DNA of 64,000 bases, taken from NCBI GenBank assembly GCA_023238725.1, contig CM041534.1, positions 4,662,449-4,726,448 of the forward strand. The letters are read 5' to 3'. Positions within the stretch are counted from its first letter, which is position 1. Each line of letters starts with the position of its first letter. This document shows, in pieces, positions 48,442 through 62,647 of this stretch. This DNA comes from Scortum barcoo (lineage: Eukaryota; Chordata; Actinopteri; Centrarchiformes; Terapontidae). The position numbers were made by a program, and so were the translations under genes. The notes under the pieces are model-generated. The model searched no databases. It was not told where the DNA came from and worked only from the letters and a program-made list of their open reading frames with translations.

Positions 48442-48511
<70 letters not shown>
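48442..48511. repeat. (AT)35 microsatellite upstream of ruvbl2
   Basis: About 70 bp of uninterrupted AT dinucleotides, roughly 270 bp before the end of the presumed ruvbl2 first exon. Confidence 0.97.
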
Positions 48512-48514
<3 letters not shown>

Positions 48515-48599
48515 TAGAAGAAGAGTCACTGCTCTTGACTAACTCTAAAACAGACAACTCTTATTAATTGATTAATCGGCCTGTAATTTAACTTTATAA

Positions 48600-48782
48600 T
48601 AAACAGTGGTGTTTTTTTTATCCGTGCATTATAGTGCTCTTCACCGCCGTGACGCTAGGGGGAAAGTCCACCTGATGTCTTACATAGAAAAAGTAGCGCT
48701 TGTTTCTCGTCGGACACAGTTTTCATGCACACAGCAGAAAGAAGCGCCGCATTCTCACATTTTCACGAGTGTGTCTGCTGAG
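48600..48782 (+). promoter_or_regulatory. ruvbl2 core promoter and noncoding first exon
   Basis: A GC-richer stretch with CCGCCGTGACG near 48645 and no clear TATA. A strong donor (TGCTGAG|GTGAGT) lies at 48782/48783. Frames entering from upstream ATGs reach stop codons, so this exon is read as 5' UTR. The transcription start is not fixed. Confidence 0.55.
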
Positions 48783-48938
48783 GTGAGTTTAGATTAATAC
48801 GATACCTGTAATAAATACTTTAGACTTTGGTATTTCACACCCTGGCGTATTTTGCTGGTTTATCTTTGCTGTTCGCCCCATTATCAGATATTCAGTGTTT
48901 TTTAAGAGCTGAAGACAGAAAACTGATGAATGGAGCGA

Positions 48939-48973
48939 GCTAGCATGTTAACACAACATTAGCTAGCGTTAGC
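48939..48973. promoter_or_regulatory. GCTAGC/GTTAGC-type motif cluster in ruvbl2 intron 1
   Basis: Two GCTAGC hexamers and further TTAGC units in 35 bp, about 160-190 bp downstream of the first-exon donor. Matches clusters near cltc and atp5mg. Function is inferred only from position. Confidence 0.4.
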
Positions 48974-50062
48974 CGTCTACTATTGATGAAGTTAGTTGGT
49001 TAGATTTGTCGCTCCTACGTGTCGTTTAATTCAAGCTCACATTTGTGACAGCTGAGACTGGTGCTGCATTATTACAAAAAGGCAAATATAACAGATTAAA
49101 AGCCACAGAGAGACTGAAAACTCCCTCAGGTCGTTGTGTTGTGTTGTGGAGTGCCTTACAACTGTCACTATGACAACCAAGTGAATAAGACAGACTCGCC
49201 TGTTTGATGGATGTGCTCCTGTTTGATTTACTAACTAATGTAACATCAGCACTCACACTTTTTGAAACAGTGGTACTATGTCTTATTTTACTTAGAAAAA
49301 CTTCCAAGGAAACAGCTCTGATCCCGGATACATTGAATGTCAAGGCACTGGGCCTAATGTAATGAATTAACTTTCCGAATCTGTGTTAGTGAATTGAAAG
49401 ATGTCTGCGATACTTAATGTTATTGTACACTGATGAACCAAAAATCTCAGACTTGTACTGTACTGTTTCCCCATCCAGCAGCGTATCAGTTCACAACCTT
49501 TTCACCTTGTTTCTAGTGTTATTGGTTTATTTGTCATTCAGAGTATCTTATCACAGTGAAATGTGTCTGTTAGCTCCTTCAATGGTGCAGTAAAAAATTA
49601 GTCTAAAATAGAATAAGATTAAAGAATAGTAATAGATGATGACCTTACCTATAGTGGTAACTTACAGTAAAGTAATTAAAAAATCGACTTTGGACTATTC
49701 TTCTGAGTTTGGAGCATTGCAGCAGAAACATTGTTCACTACCAGCTGTGACTCGATGTCATGTGCAGTCAGCCCCCTGTTGCAAAAGGCAGAGACCCCTA
49801 TGATCCTGATTTCTCAATGATGAAAATGAGTTTCACTTGTTAAGAGCAACTAAATACAAATATTTTAATCTTTGTTGGAGTCAGAAATGTTTTTCAGTCA
49901 GCTGTCTCCTTTGTTACAGTTTTATTACAGCACCACTTTAACCTCAGGCAAAGGTCTTTTTCTGATAGCGAGAGAAGGAGAAAGGGTGGGAATAGTAATC
50001 AGTCTTTGTAATGAATTATTCAATTTAATATTAAAGATATGTTTACCGTTAATTAAATACAG

Positions 50063-53000
50063 ATGGCGACCACAAAGGTTCCTGAAGTTCGTGACATCAC
50101 ACGGATCGAGAGAATTGGTGAGCATTTACAGTGACCTGACTCTTCATGAAAACAAAGCCAATGATTGCTAAATGTGTTTTGTGAATTAATGTTTGTGTAA
50201 TTTTTTTTGTGTTTGTTTTTGTGTTTTGTGTAATACTGATGTGGTTAATATTAACATGTTAATGTTTATCTTGCGTTTAGGAGCACACTCTCACATTCGT
50301 GGGCTCGGTTTGGATGATGCTTTGGAACCAAGACAGGTAATGATAAATAAGTTCATAGTATGTAGCTGTGACTTGTTCCCTCCTGAGTTAACACGTAAAG
50401 AGATGCATTTAGAGTATTACTCTGTAAGGACATCCTTTCTGATTTAACTAACTGTTAGAGTAGCTCAGTAATGGATTATGAGTATATACCGTATATATAT
50501 TTGAGAAATGAAAGGGATATTTGATTACAGCACAGAATAGAGTGCAGATGTGCATTAACGTGCGTGTTGAATTTGGCTTCAGTAATACTTGTTCCTTTTG
50601 CAGGTGTCTCAGGGGATGGTTGGCCAGCTGGCCTCCCGTCGGGCAGCAGGGGTCATCCTGGAGATGATCAAAGATGGCCACATCGCTGGCAGAGCAGTAC
50701 TGATCGCTGGCCAACCTGGCACAGGAAAGACTGCCATCGCTATGGGTAAGAGCCACATTGGAGACTTTCCAAAACACAAGATCATTTCATCATCCTCCTG
50801 TGGAAGTCATATTGTTGCCTTGCATTGATGTAATTGGCTTAAGTTATATTTTCATCAAAGCAAGAGTTCCTGCTCCCAGGCGCACTTGGCTGAGTGTTGG
50901 TTCAGCTGAGATGTTGTTTTTTTTTTTTTTTATACAGGCATTGCCCAGTCTCTTGGCCCTGATACACCCTTCACAGCGCTGGCTGGTAGTGAGATCTTCT
51001 CCCTCGAGATGAGCAAGACCGAGGCACTCAGCCAAGCTTTTAGAAAAGCCATCGGAGTGAGGATCAAGTGAGTGAGCAAACACAGTAGCTGCGCTTTGTA
51101 ATTCTCATCATTTGAAATGAATGACTAATCATAGTTGGTTTCTTTTTACAGAGAAGAGACAGAGATTATTGAAGGAGAGGTGGTGGAAATCCAGATTGAT
51201 AGACCAGCCACTGGAACGGTAGGCTGCTCACGTGTTTGCTTCAAGAGCATTCAAAACATGAGTTGCCAGAAGGCAAACACTATTGATGTTACAGGGAAAA
51301 GGGAATTAAATTGAAACAGTGAACATGCTGTTTTCACTACTGATAAACTTTTACATATTTAACTTTGTCTCTCAGGGTGCCAAGGTGGGCAAGCTGACTC
51401 TAAAAACTACAGAGATGGAGACAATATATGACTTAGGCAACAAGATGATTGACAGTCTCAGCAAAGAGAAGGTTCAAGCAGGGTGAGTTCATCTCCTGTT
51501 CGTCCTTTTCATATTAGGATCGCTCAGGACCGTTGGATTTAAACTGTCATTCTCTGTGTTTTCTCTCAGAGATGTTATTACCATTGACAAAGCCACTGGA
51601 AAGATCAGCAAACTGGGCCGCTCCTTCACCAGAGCCAGAGACTATGATGCAATGGGAGCTCAGGTACCGTCTCATAAACTACATGCAGTAAATTAAACAT
51701 TAAATCACACTCACCAACAACACCACATATTAATGGGACAGATTTTGTTTCTCATAAATGTGATTGTATTTGTGTTCTCCTTGTAGACACAGTTTGTGCA
51801 GTGTCCAGAGGGGGAGCTGCAGAAGAGGAAAGAGGTGGTCCACACGGTGTCCCTCCATGAGATCGACGTCATCAACAGCCGCACACAAGGCTTCCTGGCT
51901 CTCTTCTCTGGAGACACCGGAGAAATCAAATCTGAAGTCCGTGAGCAGATCAATGCCAAAGTGTGTGAATGGAGGGAAGAAGGCAAGGCAGAGATCATTC
52001 CTGGGGTAAGTTCAACTGTGTGTTTGTGTGTGTGTGTATTTATATTTGCTTTTTCAGTGGTTGTACGTGACGAGTTTTCTGCGTGTGTGGTTCCAGGTGT
52101 TATTTATTGACGAGGTCCACATGCTGGACATGGAGTGCTTTTCCTTCCTGAACCGTGCCCTGGAGAGCGACTTGTCCCCAGTTCTCATTATGGCCACCAA
52201 CAGAGGCATCACTCGGTACTGTTTACATCCATGTCTCCTCATTTTAAGTGTCTTATTTAGTGATACGCCAAAATGGAATTCTTATCTTTTTTTCTCATAC
52301 AGAATATACATTTCTTCTAACATTTGAATATTTGATACACTACTGTAAACTGTACTACTGTAAAAATATTGACTTTCAATTAGAATGAATTCTTCATATT
52401 TTAAGAATGATCAAAGATAAATATTGAAAATATAACATTTAATATCCACTCTTATATCTCTTAGTATCCGCGGCACAAACTATCAGAGCCCTCACGGTAT
52501 CCCCATCGATCTGCTGGATCGCCTGCTCATCATCGCCACCTCCCCTTACACCGAAAAAGAGACAAGGCAGATCCTCAAGATCCGGTGAGTATCTGCCTTC
52601 ATCATCTGTCCGCAAGCTGCTTGTTTTTTCCCAGCGTTGTAAAAGGGAATTAAACCTGTGTGATTGTGTTTCAGGTGCGAAGAGGAGGATGTGGAGCTGA
52701 GCGAGGAGGCTCACACCGTCCTGACTCGCATCGGCATGGAGACGTCGCTGCGCTATGCCATCCAGCTGATCAGCACTGCCGGGCTGGTGTGTCGCAAACG
52801 CAAGGTAAGCTCAGTCTGAACAAGTAGACTGCTGCTGTGCAAAAAAAAAAAAAAGTATTTGTTATCAATGTCTATGAGCAAGTTTTTAAAATGTTTTGAA
52901 TTATATTTCAGTAATTTATTCATGAAGCCTCAGTGTTGATACCATCTGTGTGTTTTGGCTTGTTCAGGGGACAGAAGTTCAGGTGGAGGACATTAAAAGG

Positions 53001-53275
53001 GTTTACTCTCTGTTCCTGGACGAGGCCAGATCCTCTCAGTACATGAAGGAGTATCAGGATTCCTTCCTCTTCAATGAAACACGTGAGTTTGCTGTTCATC
53101 CTTTCTGTCTCTGGTAGTGGCCAAATTCCTACACAATTTACACTGATGCTGTATTTTACAAAATCATCACCTTGTGGTTGCAATAGCAAAATGTGATATG
53201 TACCTAAGAAAAGAAAACGTCACTTCATGTATCTGTTCTTACATTTCAGAAACTGCTCAAATGGACACCTCGTAA
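50063..53275 (+). CDS. ruvbl2: RuvB-like 2 AAA+ ATPase (reptin)
   Basis: Reptin forms a hexamer/dodecamer with RUVBL1 in INO80, SRCAP and TIP60 remodelling complexes and the R2TP chaperone. Thirteen coding exons: 50063-50117, 50281-50336, 50604-50745, 50938-51067, 51152-51218, 51376-51482, 51570-51663, 51787-52005, 52097-52215, 52465-52584, 52675-52804, 52968-53082 and 53250-53275. They join in phase to 459 residues (human 463). Walker A GQPGTGKT is at 73-80, Walker B LFIDE at 292-296, sensor 1 N325, arginine finger R349 and sensor 2 R396. The start ATG sits exactly at the 5' edge of its exon after a noncoding first exon. The human protein has four more residues at the N-terminus, so an alternative first exon coding a few residues is possible. 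All catalytic residues are intact; ends QMDTS. Confidence 0.96.
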
Positions 53276-53607
53276 TGAAGATGACTGCTTTCTTACTCTG
53301 AAGTTTTTCATGCTATTGATCGCCCCATTGGAGAATATTCAGAACTGGATTTTACTTCAACATTGAAATACATTGAAGATAGAATTCAAATGTATTAAAT
53401 TCATTGAATTTCCCTGGATTTTTCTTCTCTGTTCATCCATATTTTTACATTGTTTGAATTCAGATTTCTTTAGTGAAATTGAATTTGGTTCTGAATTTAT
53501 CACGTGTCTGTTCATCACTGAGGCCTTGTGGCAGGAATATCCATTCCTTTAGTATTTTCTGTGGTTTTTGTTGACTTATCTTTACATGGTTTATTTTTAT
53601 GAAAGTT

Positions 53608-53613
53608 ATTAAA
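53608..53613 (+). terminator. Polyadenylation signal of ruvbl2
   Basis: ATTAAA about 330 bp after the stop, followed by a GT-rich stretch (CACTGTGGTGATTTGTTTTC). Confidence 0.55.
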
Positions 53614-56600
53614 AAGGCTTTTCTAAGCACACTGTGGTGATTTGTTTTCTTTTTCACTAAGCTATAGAAGTGATTTTGATGGTAAGGAAACATTATATAC
53701 CTGAATACCACAAGTTCCATTTTAATGAATTTAATTTAATTGATTTGGCATGAACTGCACCACTTCCAATACTGTCACTGAGTTGAGGTGCTTAGAACCA
53801 TATTAAACTCAGACTAATGTAGCTCAGTACACTGGCCAATTCCCTTAAATCTAAGAATAAAATTTTCCTGGAATAATTAAGTGAAAATAAAATAATTGTC
53901 TAGATAATCAATTCTATTTCTCATGATTATCAGAAGAAACCTTTTGAACAAAGCGATGCAAAGAGTGCTGTCACTTCCAAATGTATCTTCAAGTGAGTGA
54001 CAATCAAATGGGCCTCTACCAGTGAAATAATGCCTTTGTATGGAGACTGTAATGCAGAACATGGGGTAAAACATCCACAGTCCCAAAACTGCTTCTTCCT
54101 CTGAAGTTAATCTGAAGCTATGAATGAGGCTTCAGCAGTCATTTTGTGTGATATCCTCATCATTGGACTGTATGGACTGGACAGACTGAAAATAACACAA
54201 AGAGGGAATTTTGAACCAAAGATTTGGAAGATACCAACTTGACTTATCTAACTGCTGAAGCCTCACAATCACCTGAGCTGAACTTAAAGAGTATCTTAAT
54301 ACCAGGCTGAACAGAAATGTCTCACTGACCTTCAAGTCTGTTCCACCTCTGACCACAGCCAGCATCACTATCAGTGATGGGCGTAGTTGTGTTCTCAGAG
54401 GTGTAACCACACCCAACAGTAACCTTGGCTGTACCTCGCTGATGTAAGGTGACAAGTTAAACCACTGGAGGTCAGCAAAACCAAGATTTTCAGGAGTTTT
54501 AATTTAAAGATTTTTGGTGGAGGTCTGTAGATTGTCCCTCATCTCCTCCAGTGGAATCATGTTACAAAGGCATTTCTTCACTGCCAGTATGGACAGTAGG
54601 AGTGATTACAGTGACCAAAAGCCTTTTCAGTGTTAATCTTGGCATGTGAATATTATTTTAAGACTTGGAAATCCTGGCTTAATGGTTTAAACCTGTTGGT
54701 GTTTCTCCTTAAATATAATTTGACTTATGAGGCATGAGAAAACTTTGAAACAAATCTTAAAAAATAAACTGTCCAAATATATCATGATGAAAAACTGACT
54801 GAATTGAGGTTCACAGAACATGTATGTGAACATGACAGGAGAGCTTGAGACACAAATTTGAAAATGCTTCAAAACGTTACCATAAGGTGGAGCCCAAAGC
54901 TCTCTTGTTGACGATGTCTACACACTGCACAATATGCAAACTGCACTGAGATGATGGTGAGCCATGTTCAAAATTTTTATCAAGCAAGTCAAACAGCATT
55001 GCTGACAGCCTTAAAATAACTTCCTGTAGCATCATTTCACCATTAAAGCTGCCTTACTGTTTGACGGGTGTGAGCGTTTACTGTAAATGACTGCAGCTTT
55101 TCCACACCTCAATCTCACACCCACTGTGATACACTGTAGGAGCTACCCTGCTCTGACACACTTACTCACTGTGGAGCAGACCTCCTCGCAGCTAGATTCT
55201 TCTGTATTTAGATAATCAGATGCTTAGCAGCACAAATCCCAGCCTCATTGTGGTGTTATGGGTTTATGTTTAATTCATCTGAAAATTAGTGCATTTTCAA
55301 TCAGACTTAAAAAATTCTCATTGACCCACAGTTTTAAACTGATTGAAAGTGACACAACTAATGATATTCTCACATTATAAAAGTGGCCACATCACTATTA
55401 GATACTCATCAGGTAGTTTTTGTCATTGGTGGCTACATAGATTTTGACTTTAAACACAGCATTACATGATGAAAACCACTGTGCATTATGGGTAGTTTAA
55501 ATTTTGAAAAATTTACCTCTACTTTCAATAAATCAGACTATGTGCAGAAATTACATTAAAACCACAGCCATACTCCTTGTCTGGAACATTACCCACAGTC
55601 CTCTACCAAGAAGCCTCATATCTCTCGTAACCAATTAGGAGATGAATCAATTTAACCTGCATATAGTATGAGTGCAGCGCAGACTGTCTCCTACGTGGAA
55701 ATGAATATTTAATGTTTAATGCTGGTGGGAGAGAGTTCTGCGTGGATTACCCTGCTGCCTACATCCCATAAATTCCCCTCAGTCCCACAAGGCTGCTGCC
55801 TACCACCGCATCTGATGGATTCACTGGTTGGATTAAAGCTGGGATAAACTTCGTGGGGTTCGGTTGTTTGTATTTGAAACAGGGTGTGTGTGCTGCCTCT
55901 CTGTTGAGACAAACACGGTTTCTGAATGGCTCTCATACATAATTTAAGTGATGTGTTAAAATGTGGAAATCTTCAGAATTTAGAGATCAGATGGGGAATT
56001 GCACTAAAGCCCCAATATCTCTGTGCTGACTTACACGCCTCCCAAAGTGTTTAATATATGTTGGATGAATAAACTTGAAGACAGTTCTTTTTCTTCAGTG
56101 TCACTGAGAGTCCAAATCATTGTTTACAGTTCACATTCAGCTCAGGCCTTCAGGCTGTGAGCAGGTTTTCTTGGACCGGTTCCCACTCTTTGTCAACTCA
56201 CCACTGTCCACAGGCTACGAGGCCACACAGCATGCTAACATGTTGTGGCATTTTGCCTGCTGCACAGATTTGGGTGCCCTTTCTCCAGCACAGTCAGGCC
56301 GGACTGGCATTCTGCAAATGTCCCCAATCAGAGAGCGCTCCCCGACCTTCTCTAAATGTGGAGATGTGTCATCACCGCTCACTTTAGTTGTATAGGAAAG
56401 ACAGAAACCAGTGTAGTATCTTTCAAAAACAGCCAGTACTGCCAACTTTTTCACCTGGGTCATAGTGACAGGCAGGAAGGCTCTCCACACTATTGACTGT
56501 GTCAGAGGTCAGTGGACACTCGCATAGTCTAATGAGGCTTTCAGTATGAATGTCATTAGCTTAATGTATCCATATCAAAATCAATTCCATTCTTTAAATG

Positions 56601-58689
56601 AATCGCGCAGTTGATCAATCTGATTGATTATATTGTCAGCCAGGGATGTAGCACAAAACCTTGGACCTGTACATAGCTATACCCCTTAGGCCCCTGCCTG
56701 CGTTCACAGCTATTCATTCTAGTATCTTTGTAAGCACTTTTCACACAAGGGCCCTGTGTACCGTCCCCTCGGTCAGTTAGTCAGTTAAAACTAAAATGAA
56801 AACATTAACCTGTCAACCTGGATTTGACTGTAATAACTCCTTTTGATATCACTACTGTTACATTACAAGAATCAGAGATGTTGCCAATATCTATATCTCT
56901 ATTTCATCGCACTGTGTCATTTTTGTTTATACTAGCAGGATGTTGAGGATAAAACACAACTTAGTCATTGAAGGTGGCAATTTTGGGCTAATGCATTGTT
57001 ATATGAATTAACTAGTGTACTATGCAATCCCAAATATGTATCATTTTAAAGTGAACTGTTTCTGTATGTGGCCACAAATAAGCTTCATTCAGATGTTTTA
57101 CAGTCGCCTTGAATATGAGTGGTAACTTTGACATTATGACGCTTCCCGCTGAAAGGCAACTTAGCATGGGAACTGATTGGACTGGAACTTGTGCTGATTC
57201 ACACTTGTCTTTCCTTGTTTGGTTTATCTTTCTGGACTTTTAAGTTACACTTAACTCTTGACTCAACACTTGAGTCAAGCACCTCTCAGACAGGTGTTTA
57301 TGCAGAGGTAGTCTCCTCAAAGCAAAGAGTGTCAAAAGGAAGGCAAGACCAGAAAGTCAAGTCAGCTTTCAATACAAGAGGACATTTAGGAAGACTTGTA
57401 GGAAGAAATGTATATATTCGTCTGGTACAAACACCGTTAGCATATTTTCTATGCTCTTATATTTATTATATGATCTCTCTGGGCACATTCTCTTTCCTGA
57501 TGTCATGTTCCTTAAATAGGACTTTAGGATTTAAGCACCATTTGGAGTGAGGCGCTCATGAATGGATAGAATTTGAGTCCATTTCCTGAGGTTTCCAAGA
57601 AAAAATAAATCTTGGTCGTCTTTCCCTTACTGCCATATGTGAAAAGCTTCGGCCCTGTGTGCGTGATTCCTGCGGTAAAATCAGAGAACGAGGTCAGTGG
57701 AAGTGCATCATACTAAATATGCTTTCACATATGGTAGTGAATGTGTATTTTGATGTTAGAAAAACAGGGCCAAGTGCCACAGTGTACTAGTGTTACATCA
57801 GATTTTAAACAGAGTAAATTGAGGAATCATTTAAAAAGAAAATACTTCATATACCTCATCCCGATGGTTTCAGAGATGCGGGCTGTAGTTTGATCTATTC
57901 GACTTTATCAGACATTTTGCAGAACAAAGGAAAATTGCACAACGTTCATCGGTGGACTGATGTGAAGTATGCAGACATCATGCACTGTGCTTCAGCATCA
58001 TTGTCTGACAGAATGCAGTGTCTGGTAGGTCACTTACCATCATGAATAATCTATGAGCCCCATTTATCACTCATTTCAGAGTGCTCCCTCAATGACTTTT
58101 ATTCATTTGTCGTTAACAGCTCCCTGCTCTCATTCCTCAGCTTGTATAAGAGGTGAGGAGAGTGGTAGCAGACAGCAGAGCATGAAAAGAAGCTTGAGTG
58201 AGGCGAATCATCTTAGTTCAGCTAAGGGTTTAGGGAGAATAATGCTTGGATTATATCTGATTTACACAAAGGTTAAAAGACCGAGTGACATAGTGTGTGT
58301 GTTTATTCATGTGATGACAGAGGGACTAAAAATAAAATGACAAGGCAATGCTGGTCCAGGGTTTATTCTGATGCTTGATGCTTTACGAGGTCTAAAGGTC
58401 TATTAATCTTTTTAAAACAACTGACCGTTTTATGACAAATCAGTTAATAACTTAGGTGAATTGGTGAATCTAATGAAGTTTATCCATATAACCTTATATC
58501 ACAAATCAGAGTTGTGTGAGGCTGTACTGAGGGTTGGCCTGCTAATCTTTCCTAATTAGCAAATGCAAATGGAAATGCCAGTTGTTTTGCAGATGTTTTG
58601 TCATAAGCCAAAGTACTGAACAAATGAAAATTTTGATCTGTTGATAGAACTAGATGAAAACTTAAGATATCACCAAAGTGATTACAGTC

Positions 58690-59110
58690 CACCCTGAAGG
58701 GGACAACAATGTCTGTTCAAAATCTCACAGTAATCCATTCAATAGTAGTGAAAAATATTTTACCATCAGCATGATGGTGGTAGAGGAAAAATCGGGGTTC
58801 ACCATCACGCATGATTGATCCCCTGGGAACCACAAACTTTTGGACAAAACTGTATGTCAGTCCAGTCAGTAGATGTTGCAATATTTTACTGGAATTTAAT
58901 TGAAATTTTTTGACCTGCTGGTGATGCCAGAGTAAAAGTCAGGAGGCCACCAAAGTCGTTAGGATTCATCCTCTGAGGGACATGAATATGTGTACCAAAT
59001 TTTATGCTAATTCAAGTGGCGGTTGTTCAGATGTTGGTAGGCTGACCGACAAAGCCACACTGAAATCCACAGAGCCGCGCAGCTAGTGTGGGCACAGAGA
59101 GGTCTGATGT
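58690..59110. repeat. Old dispersed teleost repeat (family unnamed)
   Basis: Wording such as CACAGTAATCCATTCAATAG, CCAAATTTTATGCTAATTCA and a TAGGCTGACCGACAAAGCC ending followed by a GCTAGTGTGG-like motif resembles a repeat common in fish introns. Recognition is from memory; the ends and class are not determinable here. Confidence 0.45.
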
Positions 59111-59929
59111 TTGAAGAATGGGACTCTGGGCATTGTAGGTATCCAGATCAACTAAGCTGCAAAATATTGGAGCATAAATGATTCAGGGTTGGAGAGCACT
59201 TAATTGCAATATTAGCTCTACATGTAATGTATTCCTGGATTGAAGCACTTTTAATTACGCAGCACAAAATAACACATTATCCTGAATTCACTCTTTTATC
59301 CATCCCTCTTCAATGACCAGAAATGATGAAATTAACTCACTTGACCTCTTGCTCTCCTGCAGAAGAGTGGTGGCCTGTGTGCATCTAAAATTCTGTGTGT
59401 GTGTTCGCTGCTTGATCCATTTGTGTGCATCAGTGTATTTGTGGCCTCCTGGCTGAACACACCTGTGCAAGCTGAAAGAGGCGACTATATGTTGCGTGTG
59501 TACAAACCGTATGTTTAACGTGCAATTCCATTCACACAGAACTGCCGCCATTCATTTCCTCCACACGCACTCTACGTCATACACTCAAGCCATTCACAAA
59601 CCCGCTTCCCTGCCTCTGCTTCAAGTGTGGGACACATGAACACAGATGTTGCCGTGCACACATGGGCGCACGCAGGAATGGCTTTTGGAGGTTTTTCTGA
59701 ATCAGTTCATGCTGCAGTAGAAACAGTGCTTCTAAATATGGAACCATGTGAGCTAAAAACAGCAACTAAAGCCAACCAACATCATTCACTCTTTGCCAAG
59801 TCAAGCATAAGCTCATGTTTAATTCAGATAACTCTGGTATTCATAACTTACACTTGCTGCACCCGCGACACTGGACCCACTGCGGCACATAACAAGCACA
59901 GTTGTGGTAACACTATTCCGCTGTCAATT

Positions 59930-60230
59930 TACATTACATCCTCATTAGCGAGCATGCAAATCAAATTACTTCCTCGTTGCATTGGGGACCTCGCCGCCAC
60001 AGTTTGAAATGAAGCCACGGCTTCAAGGCCTGATGGGAGGCGAGGAGCGATCATTATAACTGGTTGTGGGGTAATGACGTCTTCTGCCACCGTGGCCCGA
60101 GCGACAGCAGGCCTGACTATTGCTTGCCATTCATGTCTTCTTGAATCGAGAGCGTCGGCTCCTTCATTGACATTGCTCAACCCACCATGAAGCACATCTC
60201 GTGTTCATTCCACATGGACAGACAGCAAAG
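59930..60230. promoter_or_regulatory. Possible conserved noncoding block
   Basis: Non-repetitive, moderately GC-rich, with no plausible coding frame, unlike the AT-rich flanks. It contains the octamer ATGCAAAT (59954-59961), an inverted GAAGCC/GGCTTC pair (60011-60024) and a CRE-like TGACGTC (60075-60081). Enhancer status is a guess. Confidence 0.3.
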
Positions 60231-62616
60231 AGGAGGAGGATGTCTCATGCCTCCTCTGGAACATGTGTCAGCGTCTTTAATGACACAGTAACACATGCAG
60301 AGCTGTGCATTAATGCAGACCCTGACAGCTGAAGGTTAGTTGGCTCCTCGGGCCTGAGCGTCCATTCACACATGAAAGGAGTGATGCTCTAAGAGGAGAT
60401 GCTCAACAACGGGAGAGGAGGAAAATCTCTCAGCTGTGTGACAACCAATGTGACAAAAAAATGTGCAATACATTTGCTGATGTCAGTTACTTTTGTCTGT
60501 TTTCTCCGAAAACAGCTGCTGATGTATGGGTTTTTTTTATTATTTTACCTGTTGTTGTGTGTCACTCTAGTTGATAAACAACCTATCCCTATCAGTAATG
60601 TATCAGAATTTAATCTGCCAATAATAACATCTCTCACTTTGTACATCTTTTGGTGCATTGTTTGAGAATGATACAACAAAATGGCCAAAGCAAAACTACA
60701 GTTCTGAGTCAAAAATAGGCATTAACAGTGGGTTTACAGAGCAGTCAGCACATCTTTTTCACATCTCACATTTCTAAAAACGGTTTGACAAGTTATCTGG
60801 CGAACAAGCTGCATCCTCTCATCTTCATGCATAATTTTATGTGAAAAAAAGTGTTTTGATTTGACTCTTAAGAATGAAACACAATGAAAACACTACATGT
60901 TGGAATATGAAATAGGGATGTATTTCTTCCTGCATCTCACATTTTCTTGGTTTTCCTACATGTCAGAGGTGGTTGTGTTTTATTGCCATCACTTTTGTAA
61001 TGCAACAGTCACTCATTTGCTCTTCCTGTAATGACAGTGGCTGAAAACTTGAGCACATCCCCGCTTCAAGTGAGCCTCTAATGAAGCAAAGAGCTATTTT
61101 TGCCTTTTCCCCTCAATTGCACTAACAGCCCGGGGAGTCATTTGTTGTTTTCTGTTCTGTTTCTCTTTTTAATCCCTCATGTTCAATCCTGTTGGTGGAA
61201 AGGAAAATGTGCTACATGGGCCAGCGGATGAGTTAGTCTGTCAGTTTGCATCTTTGTCTTCACACAGTGCAGTGTGCGCTGAAGTCTTTGCTCATTTCAT
61301 CAATGTTTCATCCATGTTTTATTTCTGCAGAATACACAAATGAGATGCTGTGAATGCTGAAAACTGAGACAAATACATTTCAGCCTAAAACAATATTAAA
61401 ACTCTTGGTGTAATAAATCAGCCAGTGGAAAATAGATCCCGGATCTCACATTTACACACAGATGACACAATTTCGCATCTGACTAGTCGGTGAAGATGAC
61501 AAACCCCTCACCAGGTGCGAGGAGTGACTTCTATGATGTTTCCACCACACTTGCTACAGTGAAGGTTACTGTGTTTCCACAGTGTAAAGCAGGTTGGAAA
61601 AGTCAGTGGGTGTCGGCAGAGAGAGGTGAGAGATTCACAGTGGAGGTGTGATACCGCAAATACTTCTTCTTTTTCATGTGTACAGCCTTTTCTGTGTGAT
61701 GATTATCGAGTCTCCTTTACATACAACGACCTCTATTTGTGCTGTGTTGGTAACTCTGCATTAATCATTGGGTCATTCTCATTACATGAACATCTCTGCC
61801 TGCAACAAAAGCTTAAGTGACGTGTTCTGAAAAGGCAGACCTTCCTACAGAGCACATGCGGCATCTGTCTGAAATCTACTCTTCCAGCTCAGGGAGTCGG
61901 TAAATTCTCAGGAAAAATGCACATCAATCAAATAGACTTAGTTCTTGTTGAATGTGCAAGTCCACTGAAGAATGATGCGAGTCATGTTCCTTGACAGATT
62001 GTTTATGTATTTATTGTTATTTTAAAGTCAGAGTAATTAAATATGTTTGTGGTTGTCACCCCGTCATCATCATATTGTGCTCTAATTTTACAATGAGATG
62101 CTGCCAGGATGGGTCGGTTTCAGTTTTGATTTATGTTAGAAACCATGTTCGGTCTTTAATTTAAGCCTTCACATGTGTTTAACTCATGGACATCCATCAT
62201 CCCTTTAGGGGCGGTCTGCCTAAAACAAACTATTTTTGATCTCTTTAGATGACGTAGAACATGAAGTTTTATTGCGCTGCTGGACTTCCAGAATGGCTTG
62301 ATGGTGGGAAAACACTGTATGTTTCAGTTGTATAGCTGGATTATTCCTGTTTGTTCTTTTTCAAAATGAATCCAATGGTCATAAAGATGACAATCTATTG
62401 ATGCATATATTATGTTCTTACTCATGTAGGTTTTAATGGTACTGGCAGTCCTTGGAAGTTGTACATAGTGTTAGCATTCTAAATAGTAACATCTTAATAT
62501 AACATAAATTCATATCATGTAATATATATGTATCTATAAACACAGATTTGAACTTGAATAATAATTTGTAACCCATAATGTATTTTATCTGAATTTGAAG
62601 TTTTATAAGCTTTATC

Positions 62617-62647
62617 AGTATTAGTGTTAGTATTAGTATTAGTATTG
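62617..62647. repeat. (TATTAG)n tandem repeat
   Basis: About five imperfect hexamer units, AT-rich. Confidence 0.85.

Noticed and set aside
59627..60007. 126-residue plus-strand open frame
   Set aside because: No recognisable domain; composition varies along it and no splice context was found.
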